The position numbers were made by a program, and so were the translations under genes. The notes beneath the pieces were generated by a model, which saw only the letters and a list, made by a program, of their open reading frames with translations, ran no database searches and was not told the origin of the DNA. This document shows positions 51,417 through 60,174 of a stretch of 64,000 nucleotides of DNA, piece after piece (within the stretch, counting starts at the first letter, position 1; the number at the start of each line of letters is the position of its first letter). Source of the stretch: Lachnospiraceae bacterium (lineage in GTDB: Bacteria > Bacillota > Clostridia > Lachnospirales > Lachnospiraceae); NCBI GenBank assembly GCA_902363835.1, contig CABJBM010000019.1:86283-150282 (forward strand), in the 5' to 3' direction.

Positions 51417-52697
51417 ATGAAACGGATTACAGTTGCCCTTGCGGGCCTTGGAAGCAGAGGAAAAGATACCTATGCACCGGTAGCAAAGCTGCTTCCTGAA
51501 AAGATGGAGATCACTGCCATTGCGGACATTGATGAGGCAAAGGTGGAAGAGGTGGCCAAAGAGTACGGAGTGCCGGAGGAACGGTGTTATTCCAGTGCAG
51601 AGGAGATGCTGAAACAGGAGAAGCTTGCTGATGTGATGTTTATTGCCACACAGGACAGACAGCATGTGGGCCATGCGATTCCGGCCCTTGAAAAGGGATA
51701 CGATCTTTTGCTGGAAAAGCCTGTTTCACCGGATTTAGACGAATGCAGGGAATTATTAAAGGTTGCTAATGAGAGAGGACGGAAGGTGGTTGTCTGTCAT
51801 GTGCTGCGCTATACGCCTTTTTACACAAAGGTAAAAGAGCTTATTGATTCCGGCGTGATTGGTGATGTGGTCACTGTCATGGGAATTGAAAATGTAGGCT
51901 ATTGGCATCAGGCTCATAGCTTTGTCAGGGGAAACTGGAGAAATTCAGAGATCACCAGTCCCATGATCCTTCAAAAGTGCTGCCATGATATGGACCTTTT
52001 ATTGTGGCTGACAGGAAAGACCTGCGATTCCGTGACCTCCTTTGGAAGCACTTATTTGTTCAAAGAAGAAAAAGCGCCAAAGGGTGCTGCAAAACGCTGC
52101 CTGGATGGCTGCGGTGCCAAAGAGGAATGCCCCTTTGATGCGGAAAAGATCTACATAACCAATGAAAAGACCGGTATTGCCCATGGCAAGTCCGACTGGC
52201 CCTGTAACGTGCTCACCCTTCATCCAACAGAAGAATCCATAATGGAGGCCATAAAAACCGGCCCTTACGGAAGATGCGTATACCATTGTGACAACAATGT
52301 AGTGGATCATCAGGTAGTGAATTTAAATATGACAGACGGCTCTACCATCAGCTTTACCATGACAGGCTGCACAGAGGAAAATTCCAGGTATGCCAAATTC
52401 ATGGGAACAAAAGGAGAGATTGAAGCCAGCCTTCATTCCAATCTCATCATTGTAAGGCCCTTTGGAAAGGAAAAGGAAATCATAGATGTCTCCAAATTGT
52501 CCGATGATTTTTCCGGTCATGCCGGCGGTGACAACCGGATGGTGGAGCAGCTCCTTGATATGGTTCGGGAAGGAACCGAGCCAAGCCATTTCATGACAAC
52601 ACTGGATAAGTCCCTGGAAAGCCATTATATTGCCCTGGCAGCGGAACAGTCCAGAATTTCAGGCGGAAAGCTGATTCATTTAAAGGATATTCGTTAG
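51417..52697 (+). CDS. Gfo/Idh/MocA-family oxidoreductase
   Basis: A 426-residue NAD(P)-dependent enzyme. The N-terminal Rossmann fold has VALAGLGSRGKDTYAPVAKLLPEKMEITAIADID, and EKPVSPDLDEC is the family motif near the active site (Lys of EKP). A cysteine-containing insertion (RCLDGCGAKEECPFDAEK) sits in the C-domain. AAAGGACG precedes the ATG. It is first in an operon with a CUT1 sugar importer and probably oxidises or epimerises the imported sugar or the product of the nearby glycosidase. Confidence 0.9.
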   Translation: MKRITVALAGLGSRGKDTYAPVAKLLPEKMEITAIADIDEAKVEEVAKEYGVPEERCYSSAEEMLKQEKLADVMFIATQDRQHVGHAIPALEKGYDLLLEKPVSPDLDECRELLKVANERGRKVVVCHVLRYTPFYTKVKELIDSGVIGDVVTVMGIENVGYWHQAHSFVRGNWRNSEITSPMILQKCCHDMDLLLWLTGKTCDSVTSFGSTYLFKEEKAPKGAAKRCLDGCGAKEECPFDAEKIYITNEKTGIAHGKSDWPCNVLTLHPTEESIMEAIKTGPYGRCVYHCDNNVVDHQVVNLNMTDGSTISFTMTGCTEENSRYAKFMGTKGEIEASLHSNLIIVRPFGKEKEIIDVSKLSDDFSGHAGGDNRMVEQLLDMVREGTEPSHFMTTLDKSLESHYIALAAEQSRISGGKLIHLKDIR

Positions 52698-52734
52698 TTT
52701 TTAAAATATCAATAAAAAAAGGAGAGAGCATATT

Positions 52735-54030
52735 ATGAAGAAAACAAAAGGAATGAAAGTGCTGGCAATGGGAATGGCCCTTGCCATGGCAGCAATGAGC
52801 ATTACCGCATGCAGCGGAGGCGGCGGAGCTTCTAAGGGAGGTACTACCACCTTAAGCTTTGGCATATGGGATGAAAAACAGCGTCCGGTCATGGAATCCA
52901 TGATCCAGGCCTACCAAAAAACTCATGAAAATGTAAAGATTGAGATCCAGCTTACCCCTTATAAGGGAGGCGAATACTGGACCAAGCTGGAAGCTGCGGC
53001 AACAGGCGGAACAGCGCCGGATGTGTTCTGGGTCAATGTACTTCATGCAGAGGATTACTATGACGGAGGAATTCTTCTGGATTTAAATGATTATTTGAAA
53101 AAATCAGACCTGGATTTAGAAAAGAATTTCCCGGAATCCCTTGTAAAGGCTTATAACTTTGAAGATAAGCAGATCGCTGTACCAAAGGATTTTGATACCA
53201 ATGCTCTTTGGTATAACAAGGATATCTTTGATAAGGCAGGAGTGGCATATCCAACTGATGACTGGACTTTTGATGATCTTGTAAAAGCATGTAAGGATTT
53301 AAAGGCAGCAGGTCTTGACTCAGGAGCATATCCCTTTGCCTGCCCCATCGATTTCCAGACATGGTATTATCCTACCGTATATGCCAATGGCGGCTGGATC
53401 CTAAATGCTGACAAAACAGAAACCGGTTATGCAGATCCTAAGACCCAGGAAGGAATCCAGTGCTGGATCGATCTGATCAATGAGGGATATTCTCCGTCAG
53501 CAGCCGCATTGTCTGAGACCAGTGCCGATGCCATGTTTGAGGGCGGCCAGCTGGCTATGGTTTTGGCAGGCTCCTACATGACACCGGAGTATACTTCTAA
53601 TGATGCCATTAATACCAAGATTAATCTGGTGGAATTTCCGGAATTTAACGGAAAAGAGCCGAACATCATTAACGGACTTGGCTATGCAGTGTTTGCTGGA
53701 AGTAAAAATAAGGATGCTGCCGCAGATTTTGCATTATGGCTGGGAAGCGAAGAGGCCATGAAGATCCAGGGAGAAAGCGGAGTTGTTATTTCTGCAAGGA
53801 ACGACGCTCAGAAGTATTTTGCCGATTCCAACAAGGATTTAAACCTGGCGGCCTACACCAATCATTCCGGAGAAGCCAATCCCCTTCCTGTATGCAAATC
53901 TGTAGCAGAGCTTTATGATAAAGAAGCAGAGGCCTTAAAGGCAGCTTATTCCGGCGAGAAGCCTTTGGCAGATGTATGCAGCCAGCTTAAGACGGATGCA
54001 GATGCGATTTTGGCAAAAAATAAGAAGTAG
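52735..54030 (+). CDS. CUT1 sugar ABC substrate-binding lipoprotein
   Basis: A 431-residue family-1 extracellular binding protein. A signal peptide with lipobox ITAC (C near residue 24) is followed by TLSFGIWDEKQRPVMESMIQAYQKTHENVKIEIQLTPYKGGEYWTKLEAAATGGTAPDVFWVN, the classic sugar-binding start. The substrate is probably an oligosaccharide or glycoside. AAAGGAGAG precedes the ATG. The permease genes follow at once. Confidence 0.93.
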   Translation: MKKTKGMKVLAMGMALAMAAMSITACSGGGGASKGGTTTLSFGIWDEKQRPVMESMIQAYQKTHENVKIEIQLTPYKGGEYWTKLEAAATGGTAPDVFWVNVLHAEDYYDGGILLDLNDYLKKSDLDLEKNFPESLVKAYNFEDKQIAVPKDFDTNALWYNKDIFDKAGVAYPTDDWTFDDLVKACKDLKAAGLDSGAYPFACPIDFQTWYYPTVYANGGWILNADKTETGYADPKTQEGIQCWIDLINEGYSPSAAALSETSADAMFEGGQLAMVLAGSYMTPEYTSNDAINTKINLVEFPEFNGKEPNIINGLGYAVFAGSKNKDAAADFALWLGSEEAMKIQGESGVVISARNDAQKYFADSNKDLNLAAYTNHSGEANPLPVCKSVAELYDKEAEALKAAYSGEKPLADVCSQLKTDADAILAKNKK

Positions 54031-54039
54031 GTGTATGGA

Positions 54040-54948
54040 ATGCAGGGTACGACAAAAAAGAAAATAGCAAAGCGGCAATGGAAAGAATGGGGAGAGGGGT
54101 ATTTATTCATAGCACCGCTGTTATTTGGAATCTTCGTGTTTTATATTTTCCCCTTTATCCAGAATTTCTGGTTCAGCTTTAATGAAGTGAATAAATTCAA
54201 TGTAGCCACCTTTTATGGCCTTAACAACTATCTGGAAATGTGTAAGGATAAAGAACTGTGGAAGGCTCTTGGCAATACACTTCTCTACGTCGGGGTCACC
54301 GTGCCCCTGGGACTTACGTTATCCTTGTTTGTTGCGGCCCTGCTCAATACAAAAATCAGGGGAACCTCTTTTTACCGGACCGTTTATTTCCTGCCATCTG
54401 TTACCATGTCGGCTGCAGTGGCAATGGTCTGGAAATGGATTTATAATGAGCAGTACGGCCTTTTGAATGCGGCAATGAAAGCTTTGGGATTTGCCCCTCA
54501 TGGATGGATTACTGACCCTAAAACAGCCCTGTTCATGGTCATGATCGTTGGAATATGGGGGACCGTAGGTTATAACATGATCATCCTTTTAGCAGGCATG
54601 CAGGGCATATCAAGGTCCTATTATGAGGCAGCGTCTGTGGATGGAGCAAGCGGCATTCACCAGTTTTTTAAGATCACGGTTCCCATGCTGTCCCCAACCA
54701 TATTTTTCGTTTTGATCACTTCCATTATCGGCGGTTTCCAGGTGTTTGACACCATTTATATGATGATTGGAAAAACGAATACGGCTTATCGCAGCACTCA
54801 GACCCTGGTTATGATGTTCTACCGCAATGCCTTTGATTACGGCCATAAAGGCTATGCAGCAGCCATATCCATTTTGATCTTTTCTATTATCATGCTGGTA
54901 ACGGTGATTCAGATGATAGGACAGAAAAAATGGGTCAATTACGACTAA
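54040..54948 (+). CDS. CUT1 sugar ABC permease, MalF type
   Basis: A 302-residue permease with six helices (LFIAPLLFGIFVFYIFPFIQNFWFSF ...) and the EAA loop EAASVDGASGIHQFFKITVPMLSP. The ATG at 54040 follows AGTAGGTG with normal spacing; GTG at 54031 abuts the upstream stop and overlaps that site. It pairs with the MalG-type permease. No ATPase is encoded in the operon, as is common when a shared MsmK-type ATPase is used. Confidence 0.93.
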   Translation: MQGTTKKKIAKRQWKEWGEGYLFIAPLLFGIFVFYIFPFIQNFWFSFNEVNKFNVATFYGLNNYLEMCKDKELWKALGNTLLYVGVTVPLGLTLSLFVAALLNTKIRGTSFYRTVYFLPSVTMSAAVAMVWKWIYNEQYGLLNAAMKALGFAPHGWITDPKTALFMVMIVGIWGTVGYNMIILLAGMQGISRSYYEAASVDGASGIHQFFKITVPMLSPTIFFVLITSIIGGFQVFDTIYMMIGKTNTAYRSTQTLVMMFYRNAFDYGHKGYAAAISILIFSIIMLVTVIQMIGQKKWVNYD

Positions 54949-54960
54949 AGGAGGCAACCG

Positions 54961-55788
54961 ATGAAGAGAACGAGCAGTCGAAAAAAGCTACTGATCCATC
55001 TGATTCTCATTGCAGGAATCGGTATTACCGTGCTTCCGTTTCTTTGGATGCTGTGTACCTCATTTAAAACAAAGGGAGAATCCATGGCGATTCCGCCTAC
55101 GATACTTCCGGAACGGTTTGTTATAGAGGCCTATCATAATGTTCTGACCGCCCTTCCCTTTGGAAGGATTTATATGAACACCGTATTTTCTACGGTCATA
55201 ACGGTTGCAGGACAGGTGGTGATCTGTACTCTGGCAGCGTATTCCTTTGCCAGGATTAAGTTTCCGGGAAGGGATATCCTGTTTTTGCTGGTGCTTTCCG
55301 TTCTGATGGTGCCGGGGCAGATCTTTTTGGTTCCCCAGTACTTGATCGTGCAGAAGATCGGGCTTTTAGATACGTTGTTTGCGCTTTTTCTGCCTAATTT
55401 GTTCAGCGCCTTTGGGACCTTTATGATGCGGCAGTTTTTCTTATCACTTCCCGATGAACTGGAGGAAGCGGCCATACTTGACGGCTGCGGCAGATTCCAG
55501 ATCCTAACTAAGATCATGGTTCCTCTTGTTAAATCAGGGATCGTAGCCCTTGTGATTTTCACGGCAAAGTTTGCCTGGAATGACTTTATGTGGCCTTTGA
55601 TTGTTAATACTACAACAACAAAAATGACTCTGGCTCCGGCCCTGTCCACCCTTCAGGGACAGCATACCAATGATTATCCTGCCCAGATGGCAGGCGCTGT
55701 TCTGGCTGTTATCCCAATGGTTGTTTTGTTTTTTATCTTTCAGAAACAGTTCATTGAAGGCGTGGCTCACACAGGTGTAAAAGGCTAA
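54961..55788 (+). CDS. CUT1 sugar ABC permease, MalG type
   Basis: A 275-residue permease with six helices and EAA loop EEAAILDGCGRFQILTKIMVPLVKSGI. AAAGGAGGCAACCG precedes the ATG. Together with the MalF-type subunit it forms the channel for the binding protein's sugar. It is the last gene of the operon and is followed by a strong terminator. Confidence 0.94.
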   Translation: MKRTSSRKKLLIHLILIAGIGITVLPFLWMLCTSFKTKGESMAIPPTILPERFVIEAYHNVLTALPFGRIYMNTVFSTVITVAGQVVICTLAAYSFARIKFPGRDILFLLVLSVLMVPGQIFLVPQYLIVQKIGLLDTLFALFLPNLFSAFGTFMMRQFFLSLPDELEEAAILDGCGRFQILTKIMVPLVKSGIVALVIFTAKFAWNDFMWPLIVNTTTTKMTLAPALSTLQGQHTNDYPAQMAGAVLAVIPMVVLFFIFQKQFIEGVAHTGVKG

Positions 55789-55840
55789 AGAGCAGGTATT
55801 TAAAAGTTTTTAAATGTAAATAGGGTTGTTAGAAATCAGG

Positions 55841-55878
55841 AAAGGAAAGCGGATCATATCCGTTTTCCTTTTCTTTTC
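55841..55878 (+). terminator. Terminator of the sugar ABC operon
   Basis: AAAGGAAAGCGGAT pairs with ATCCGTTTTCCTTT (one G-T pair) around CAT, followed by TCTTTTC. Confidence 0.88.
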
Positions 55879-56040
55879 ATGGAACAATAAAAAAACCTTT
55901 AAAACCGGAAAGTTTTCATGAAAGTTCTTCCTGAAAGAAATTCTATTGTGGATATTATAAAGTAATAAACAAAAGAAACTTTGCATATACTTGGTAATAT
56001 ATGGCCGATATAAAATATTTCTGTAAAGGAGAGAACCAAT

Positions 56041-56274
56041 ATGCCAAGAGGAGTAAGAAAGACACCACTTGAAAAGCTTCAGGAAGAATTAAAAGAGGTC
56101 CAGGAAACCGTCCAGCAATATAAGAACAGCCTGGTAACTTTAGGGGAAAAAGAGAAAGAGATTCAGGATAAAATTAAGCTGGAACAATTTAAGGAAGTAT
56201 CAACAATTTTGGACGAGCATGAGATGTCGATCATGGATTTAAAGGAATTGCTTATTTCATCAAAAACAGAGTAA
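56041..56274 (+). CDS. MPRGVRK-family small coiled-coil protein (copy 1)
   Basis: A 77-residue protein: a basic N-terminus PRGVRK, then an uninterrupted heptad-rich helix (EKLQEELKEVQETVQQYKNSLVTLGEKEKEIQDKIKLEQFKEV) and a short C-terminal motif (MSIMDLKELLIS). AAAGGAGAG precedes the ATG. It is about half identical to the genes at 56564 and 58793. No family function is known to me. A basic tip plus coiled coil suggests a dimeric nucleic-acid- or partner-binding peptide. This copy does not share the repeated leader of the other two. Confidence 0.8.
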   Translation: MPRGVRKTPLEKLQEELKEVQETVQQYKNSLVTLGEKEKEIQDKIKLEQFKEVSTILDEHEMSIMDLKELLISSKTE

Positions 56275-56316
56275 AAGTGCCTGAAAGACTGAAAAAGGAT
56301 ATGGAAATAAGAATGC

Positions 56317-56563
56317 AGTTTTAGATAAAATACGACACAGTATTGAGAAATACAACATACATGCATTTACGGCATTTTCAATAATACGCCGATTAAAAAT
56401 TGTCATTATAAACTGTTTAGTATCGACTTAAACCGAAACAATTTGGGGTAACTTTATATTACAATCATGACTCTTTTAAGCATGTTCTATTTTATTGTAT
56501 GTATTGTAAATTGTGTGATTTAATCTATATGTTTATATAACCAGTTGTAAGGAGGGCGCTATT
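56317..56563 (+). repeat. Leader repeat copy A, upstream of the second MPRGVRK gene
   Basis: About 250 bp, strongly similar to 58530-58792. Shared blocks include ATAAAATACGACACA, AAACCGAAACAATTTGGGG, TATTACAATCATGACTC and the start region. It holds a hairpin (TATTGA-G-AAAT with ATTTTCAATA, arms near 56340-56390) and a promoter TTGTAT (56495-56500) 18 bp before TTTAAT (56519-56524). Confidence 0.8.
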
Positions 56564-56791
56564 ATGCCAAGAGGTGTACGTAAAGCATCACTGGAAAAGC
56601 TTCGGGAAGACCTAAAAAATACGCAAGATGCCATAAAGCAATATAAGGCTGCCATTAAGATTCAGGAAGAAAGAGCAAAACAAATAGAGGAAGAGATTAA
56701 ATTAGAAGAATTTAAAGTGGTATCAGCAATTCTCGAAGAGAGAAACCTGTCGATATCAGAATTAAAAGATATACTTACCAGCAAAGAATAG
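56564..56791 (+). CDS. MPRGVRK-family small coiled-coil protein (copy 2)
   Basis: A 75-residue paralog: MPRGVRKASLEKLREDLKN... then a charged coiled coil and the C-terminal SISELKDIL motif, which is shared with copy 3 (SISELKDLI). AAGGAGGGC precedes the ATG. A strong terminator follows at once, so it is a single-gene transcript with a long conserved leader. The function is unknown. Conserved ends and variable middle suggest that both ends contact something. Confidence 0.8.
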   Translation: MPRGVRKASLEKLREDLKNTQDAIKQYKAAIKIQEERAKQIEEEIKLEEFKVVSAILEERNLSISELKDILTSKE

Positions 56792-56795
56792 TTTA

Positions 56796-56835
56796 TATGC
56801 CAAATGTCCTGATTGGGTGTTTGGCATATTTTTTT
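56796..56835 (+). terminator. Terminator after MPRGVRK copy 2
   Basis: TATGCCAAA pairs perfectly with TTTGGCATA around a 15-base loop, followed by TTTTTTT. Confidence 0.92.
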
Positions 56836-56878
56836 GAAATACAGGCAGCATGTTTGCATCACTGCTCAATTTAGATAG

Positions 56879-56920
56879 AATCAGAGTTGACGGCATGGTT
56901 TTTGACCTTCAACTCTGATT
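56879..56920. terminator. Symmetric hairpin at the end of the chemotaxis gene
   Basis: AATCAGAGTTGA pairs perfectly (12 bp) with TCAACTCTGATT around an 18-base loop. It lies 38 bp beyond the stop of the minus-strand chemotaxis gene; T-tracts are weak on both strands. Confidence 0.6.
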
Positions 56921-56958
56921 TCTTCCGCACTTTAATAAAGTTTTTCCATTGTGCCTGT

Positions 56959-58248
56959 TTATGTAATATCCTGGATTAGACAGGGGTTTTTCAGCTTAAA
57001 GGTTTGCACCATTTCTCTTAATGTTTCTGCCTGCTTGTACAGCTGGGAGGTTGCTGCGGTACTTTCCTCGGAGGCTGCCGAATTTGCCTGAACAACAGTG
57101 GCTACCTGGCTGATTTCGTCGTTTATCCTGGCTATGCCAAAAGCCTGCTCTGACGATGCGCCGGCGATTTTTTCCGCCAATCCGGCCACCTGCTCAATTC
57201 CTCCCACTATTTTGTTAAAAGCATCTGCAGTGGTCTGTGCGATCTTCATTCCGTGCTCAGCTCTCTGTATGGAGTTTTCTATCATATCTGCGGTTTCTTT
57301 TGCAGCTTTTGCTGAACGGGCCGCCAGGCTCCGCACCTCATCCGCCACAACTGCAAAGCCCTTTCCGTACTGTCCCGCTCTTGCAGCCTCTACTGAGGCG
57401 TTTAATGACAGTAAATTAGTCTGGAAAGCAATGTCCTCGATTGCCTTTATTACGTTTGAGATATTTGATGAGGATACGTTGATCTCATCCATGGCTTTCA
57501 GCATTTCCTCCATGTGCCTGTTGCCGTCCACCGCTCCGTGTCTGACGTCATTTGCACATGCCCTGGCCATTGCCGCATTATCCGCGCTTAAGCTGATCTG
57601 GTTTTTTACCTCAGTTATGGCCGCTGCCAGCTCCTGAAGAGAACCTGCCTGGCGGCCTGCCCCTTCCGAAAGGCGTATGCTTGCTTCCGATATCTGACCG
57701 GTCCCGCTTAAAACCTGCCCCGATGTATCACATATTTGAGACAAAATGTGGTTGTTTTTCTCTACAATACTGCTTAAGGCAATGCCGAGGACATCCTTTT
57801 CCGAATTTATTTTCACATGGACAGTTAAGTCTCCGCCGGCGATTGCCTGGGCTGTCTGAGCCTGGCTCCTGATGTTTTCCACCATCGCCTTAAAGGATTG
57901 CATCAATTCTCCAATCTCGTCCTTTGTAAGGACCCGGACGTTTGCGCTGGCATCTCCCACAGACAGCTGCCGCGCAATATTGCTGAGTATTTTAAGAGGA
58001 CGCACAATGCTTTTGTTTAAGACCCTGCATATTATGAAACTTGCAACAGTGGATCCCATTGCCAGCACAACCATCCCGGCCGAAAAAAGTGCAAAAAGTC
58101 CTGATGAAACATTGTTTGCTGAATATAATCCGTAAATAGTAAAAATGCTTACCAAAGAAATTAAAACTGCCATAATGTTCACAATGCCAAATCCCATTGC
58201 CAGTCTTTTGCTTAGTGCAATTGAATTCTGTTTTTCCTGTTTTTCCAT
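56959..58248 (-). CDS. Methyl-accepting chemotaxis protein without extracellular sensor domain
   Basis: A 429-residue receptor. Two membrane helices (about 17-42 and 49-73) are separated by only a few residues, so there is almost no extracellular domain. A HAMP domain (~75-130) and the signalling domain follow, with the conserved hairpin tip [39 protein letters not shown]. It probably signals to CheA/CheW from an internal or membrane cue. The start is at 58248, and GGGTGTAAC upstream is a weak ribosome binding site. It lies between two leader repeats of the MPRGVRK genes, in the opposite orientation. Confidence 0.92.
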   Translation of the reverse strand: MEKQEKQNSIALSKRLAMGFGIVNIMAVLISLVSIFTIYGLYSANNVSSGLFALFSAGMVVLAMGSTVASFIICRVLNKSIVRPLKILSNIARQLSVGDASANVRVLTKDEIGELMQSFKAMVENIRSQAQTAQAIAGGDLTVHVKINSEKDVLGIALSSIVEKNNHILSQICDTSGQVLSGTGQISEASIRLSEGAGRQAGSLQELAAAITEVKNQISLSADNAAMARACANDVRHGAVDGNRHMEEMLKAMDEINVSSSNISNVIKAIEDIAFQTNLLSLNASVEAARAGQYGKGFAVVADEVRSLAARSAKAAKETADMIENSIQRAEHGMKIAQTTADAFNKIVGGIEQVAGLAEKIAGASSEQAFGIARINDEISQVATVVQANSAASEESTAATSQLYKQAETLREMVQTFKLKNPCLIQDIT

Positions 58249-58529
58249 TTGAGTTACACCCCTTGTTTTGGTTTTTATATTTATAGTTTATATCGGCATT
58301 TTTTTGTATAATTTTAGTAAAAAAATTTTTTTGTTTGCCAGCAAAAAGAAGAAGGGGTAAGATGTGGCAGCAAATACAATCTTAAATGCAATAGTTTACG
58401 GAACTTTCAGTGGGATATTTGCCGCCTGATTTTATTTAAAAAGAATTATCTTGTAAAAACAAATCAATAGAACAAATATCAAACGTGCAGGAAATATAAA
58501 TTTTTAAAAGCCTGTGCAAATAAGGACGT
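58249..58529. other. AT-rich spacer upstream of the chemotaxis gene
   Basis: It holds the minus-strand promoter region of the chemotaxis gene (not clearly resolved). A short plus-strand stretch resembles the beginning of the leader repeats. No supported gene. Confidence 0.4.
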
Positions 58530-58792
58530 AGTTTTAAATAAAATACGACACAACATTGAAAAATGTCACAAACACACGTAGTTACAGCATTTTTCAACAA
58601 TACGAAGATAAAAATTTGCCAATATAAACCGTTTCGAATCAGCATAAACCGAAACAATTTGGGGCAAAATTTGGGGCAACCTTATATTACAATCATGACT
58701 CATTTAAGCACGTATCTATTTTATTGTATATGATGTAAATTGTGTGATATAATCTATATGATTATATAACCAATTTTAAGGAGGGTTTCACT
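58530..58792 (+). repeat. Leader repeat copy B, upstream of the third MPRGVRK gene
   Basis: About 260 bp, strongly similar to 56317-56563. It has a perfect 10-bp hairpin (TTGAAAAATG with CATTTTTCAA), paired at the same place as copy A but with different bases. A TTTGGGGCAAAA-type 12-bp unit is doubled near 58660-58680. The promoter is TTGTAT (58724-58729), 18 bp, TATAAT (58748-58753). Confidence 0.8.
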
Positions 58793-59029
58793 ATGCCAAG
58801 AGGAGTTCGCAAGTCACCACTTGAGAAATTGCAGGAAGAACTAAAAAATACACAAGATTCGATAGAACAATATAAAGCTTCAATCAAAACACTACAGGAA
58901 AGAGAGAAGCAAATACAAGAAGAAATTAAAGTTGAACAGCTTAAGGATTTGTCTAGTGTGCTTGAAGAGAATAATATGTCGATTTCAGAATTAAAGGATT
59001 TAATTGCAAACAGTGATAAAACTAAATAA
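58793..59029 (+). CDS. MPRGVRK-family small coiled-coil protein (copy 3)
   Basis: A 78-residue paralog of the genes at 56041 and 56564: MPRGVRKSPLEKLQEELKN, coiled coil (TQDSIEQYKASIKTLQEREKQIQEEIKVEQLKDL), then SISELKDLIANS. AAGGAGGG precedes the ATG. Copies 2 and 3 have matching promoters and leaders; copy 1 has only the coding similarity. A terminator and then the SOS cassette follow. Confidence 0.8.
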   Translation: MPRGVRKSPLEKLQEELKNTQDSIEQYKASIKTLQEREKQIQEEIKVEQLKDLSSVLEENNMSISELKDLIANSDKTK

Positions 59030-59036
59030 TAATACA

Positions 59037-59071
59037 AATAGGCTAGTCGAAATGACTGGCTTATTTTTTTG
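59037..59071 (+). terminator. Terminator after MPRGVRK copy 3
   Basis: ATAGGCTAGTC pairs with GACTGGCTTAT (with G-T pairs) around GAAAT, followed by TTTTTTT. Confidence 0.8.
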
Positions 59072-59117
59072 AATAATACACTAGTTAAAAATAATATTAA
59101 AAAAGTAGCACAAACGT

Positions 59118-59146
59118 TTGCTTTTACAGAACGCATGTGCTATAAT
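59118..59146 (+). promoter_or_regulatory. lexA promoter with SOS box
   Basis: TTGCTT (59118-59123), 17 bp, TATAAT (59141-59146). Between them lies GAACGCATGTGC (59130-59141), close to the Gram-positive LexA site GAAC-N4-GTTC with one mismatch. It suggests autoregulation by LexA. Confidence 0.7.
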
Positions 59147-59181
59147 TGGTTATAATCGAAAATGAAAGGGTGGAATGTCGA

Positions 59182-59775
59182 ATGAAAAAACTGTCCGATA
59201 AACAGCAATTAGTATACGACTACATCAAGCAATATGTCAAGCAAAATGGATATCCGCCTACAGTAAGAGAGGTGGCCGAAGCGTTAGGTTGTAAATCAGC
59301 TTCCACCGCACAATTTCATATGCAGAAACTGGAAGAGTTGGGATATATAGTCAGAGATCCTGCCAAACCCAGAGCATACGAACTTAAAGAGTTAAATAAT
59401 AAAACTGTTGATATACCAGTACTTGGCACTGTAGCCGCAGGATTGCCGTTATATGCAGAACAAAACATAAGAGAGTATTTTCCTATACCAGCCGAAATGG
59501 CTAAAGGAAATGACTATTTTATGCTTAAAGTTAAAGGCGATAGTATGATTAAAGTTGCAATATATAACGATGATTTAATTTTGGTGAGCAGACAACAATA
59601 CGTAGACAATGGTGAAATTGCGGTAGTATTGGTAAACAATGAAGCGACAGTAAAGCGCTTCTTCAAAGAAGATGGATATTATAGGCTACAGCCAGAAAAT
59701 GATTTGATGCCTCCGATTATCGTATATAATGCTGAAATATTAGGCAAAGTAGTTGGAACGTTTAGAATCATGTAA
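59182..59775 (+). CDS. lexA: LexA repressor
   Basis: A 197-residue SOS repressor. The N-terminal winged helix (SDKQQLVYDYIKQYVKQNGYPPTVREVAEALGCKSASTAQFHMQKLEELGYI) is typical. The cleavage bond A86-G87 lies in VAAGLP, and the protease dyad is S121 (GDSM) and K158 (EATVKRFF). The ATG at 59182 follows AAAGGGTGG. RecA-stimulated self-cleavage would derepress the genes that follow. It may be an extra LexA belonging to the accessory region; base composition is more AT-rich than the left part of the window. Confidence 0.95.
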   Translation: MKKLSDKQQLVYDYIKQYVKQNGYPPTVREVAEALGCKSASTAQFHMQKLEELGYIVRDPAKPRAYELKELNNKTVDIPVLGTVAAGLPLYAEQNIREYFPIPAEMAKGNDYFMLKVKGDSMIKVAIYNDDLILVSRQQYVDNGEIAVVLVNNEATVKRFFKEDGYYRLQPENDLMPPIIVYNAEILGKVVGTFRIM

Positions 59776-59800
59776 ATATAAAACACAAAGGAAAATCATC

Positions 59801-60130
59801 ATGGTATTTTACATCAACAAGCAAGCAATTGAGATAAAATCACGGTTTCATGGGATTAAGTTGACATCTGTAAATGAATGTTGCTGTGCAATTGGAATTT
59901 TAGCAAAGATGTATGGCCTTCCAATGCCACAGAAGCATGAAAACTTGGAGGAAATGAAGGAAGAACTATATATGGGAATCGATGGCAAATCAGCACCATC
60001 GGAATACGCAACAAAAATAATTGATATGCTTGATGGGTATAACGGCATGGGAACTATTACAAATGAATTCTATGACCTATTGCAATATGCTTATAATGAG
60101 CAGCGTGGGACAGAACCAGCATATAGGTAA
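59801..60130 (+). CDS. Small protein of unknown function in the SOS cassette
   Basis: A 109-residue protein, probably cytosolic and helical: VFYINKQAIEIKSRFHGIKLTSVNECCCAIGILAKMYGLPMPQKHENLEEMKEELYMGIDGK..., ending YDLLQYAYNEQRGTEPAYR. The ATG at 59801 follows AAAGGAAAA. It is 25 bp behind lexA and before a terminator, so it should be induced with lexA. The family is not recognised. Confidence 0.72.
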   Translation: MVFYINKQAIEIKSRFHGIKLTSVNECCCAIGILAKMYGLPMPQKHENLEEMKEELYMGIDGKSAPSEYATKIIDMLDGYNGMGTITNEFYDLLQYAYNEQRGTEPAYR

Positions 60131-60134
60131 AAAT

Positions 60135-60160
60135 AAGGAAGCAAACACTGCTTCCTTTCA
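60135..60160 (+). terminator. Terminator of the lexA transcript
   Basis: AAGGAAGC pairs with GCTTCCTT around a 7-base loop, followed by TCATTTC, so it is moderate. Confidence 0.65.
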
Positions 60161-60174
60161 TTTCCACTACTAAA

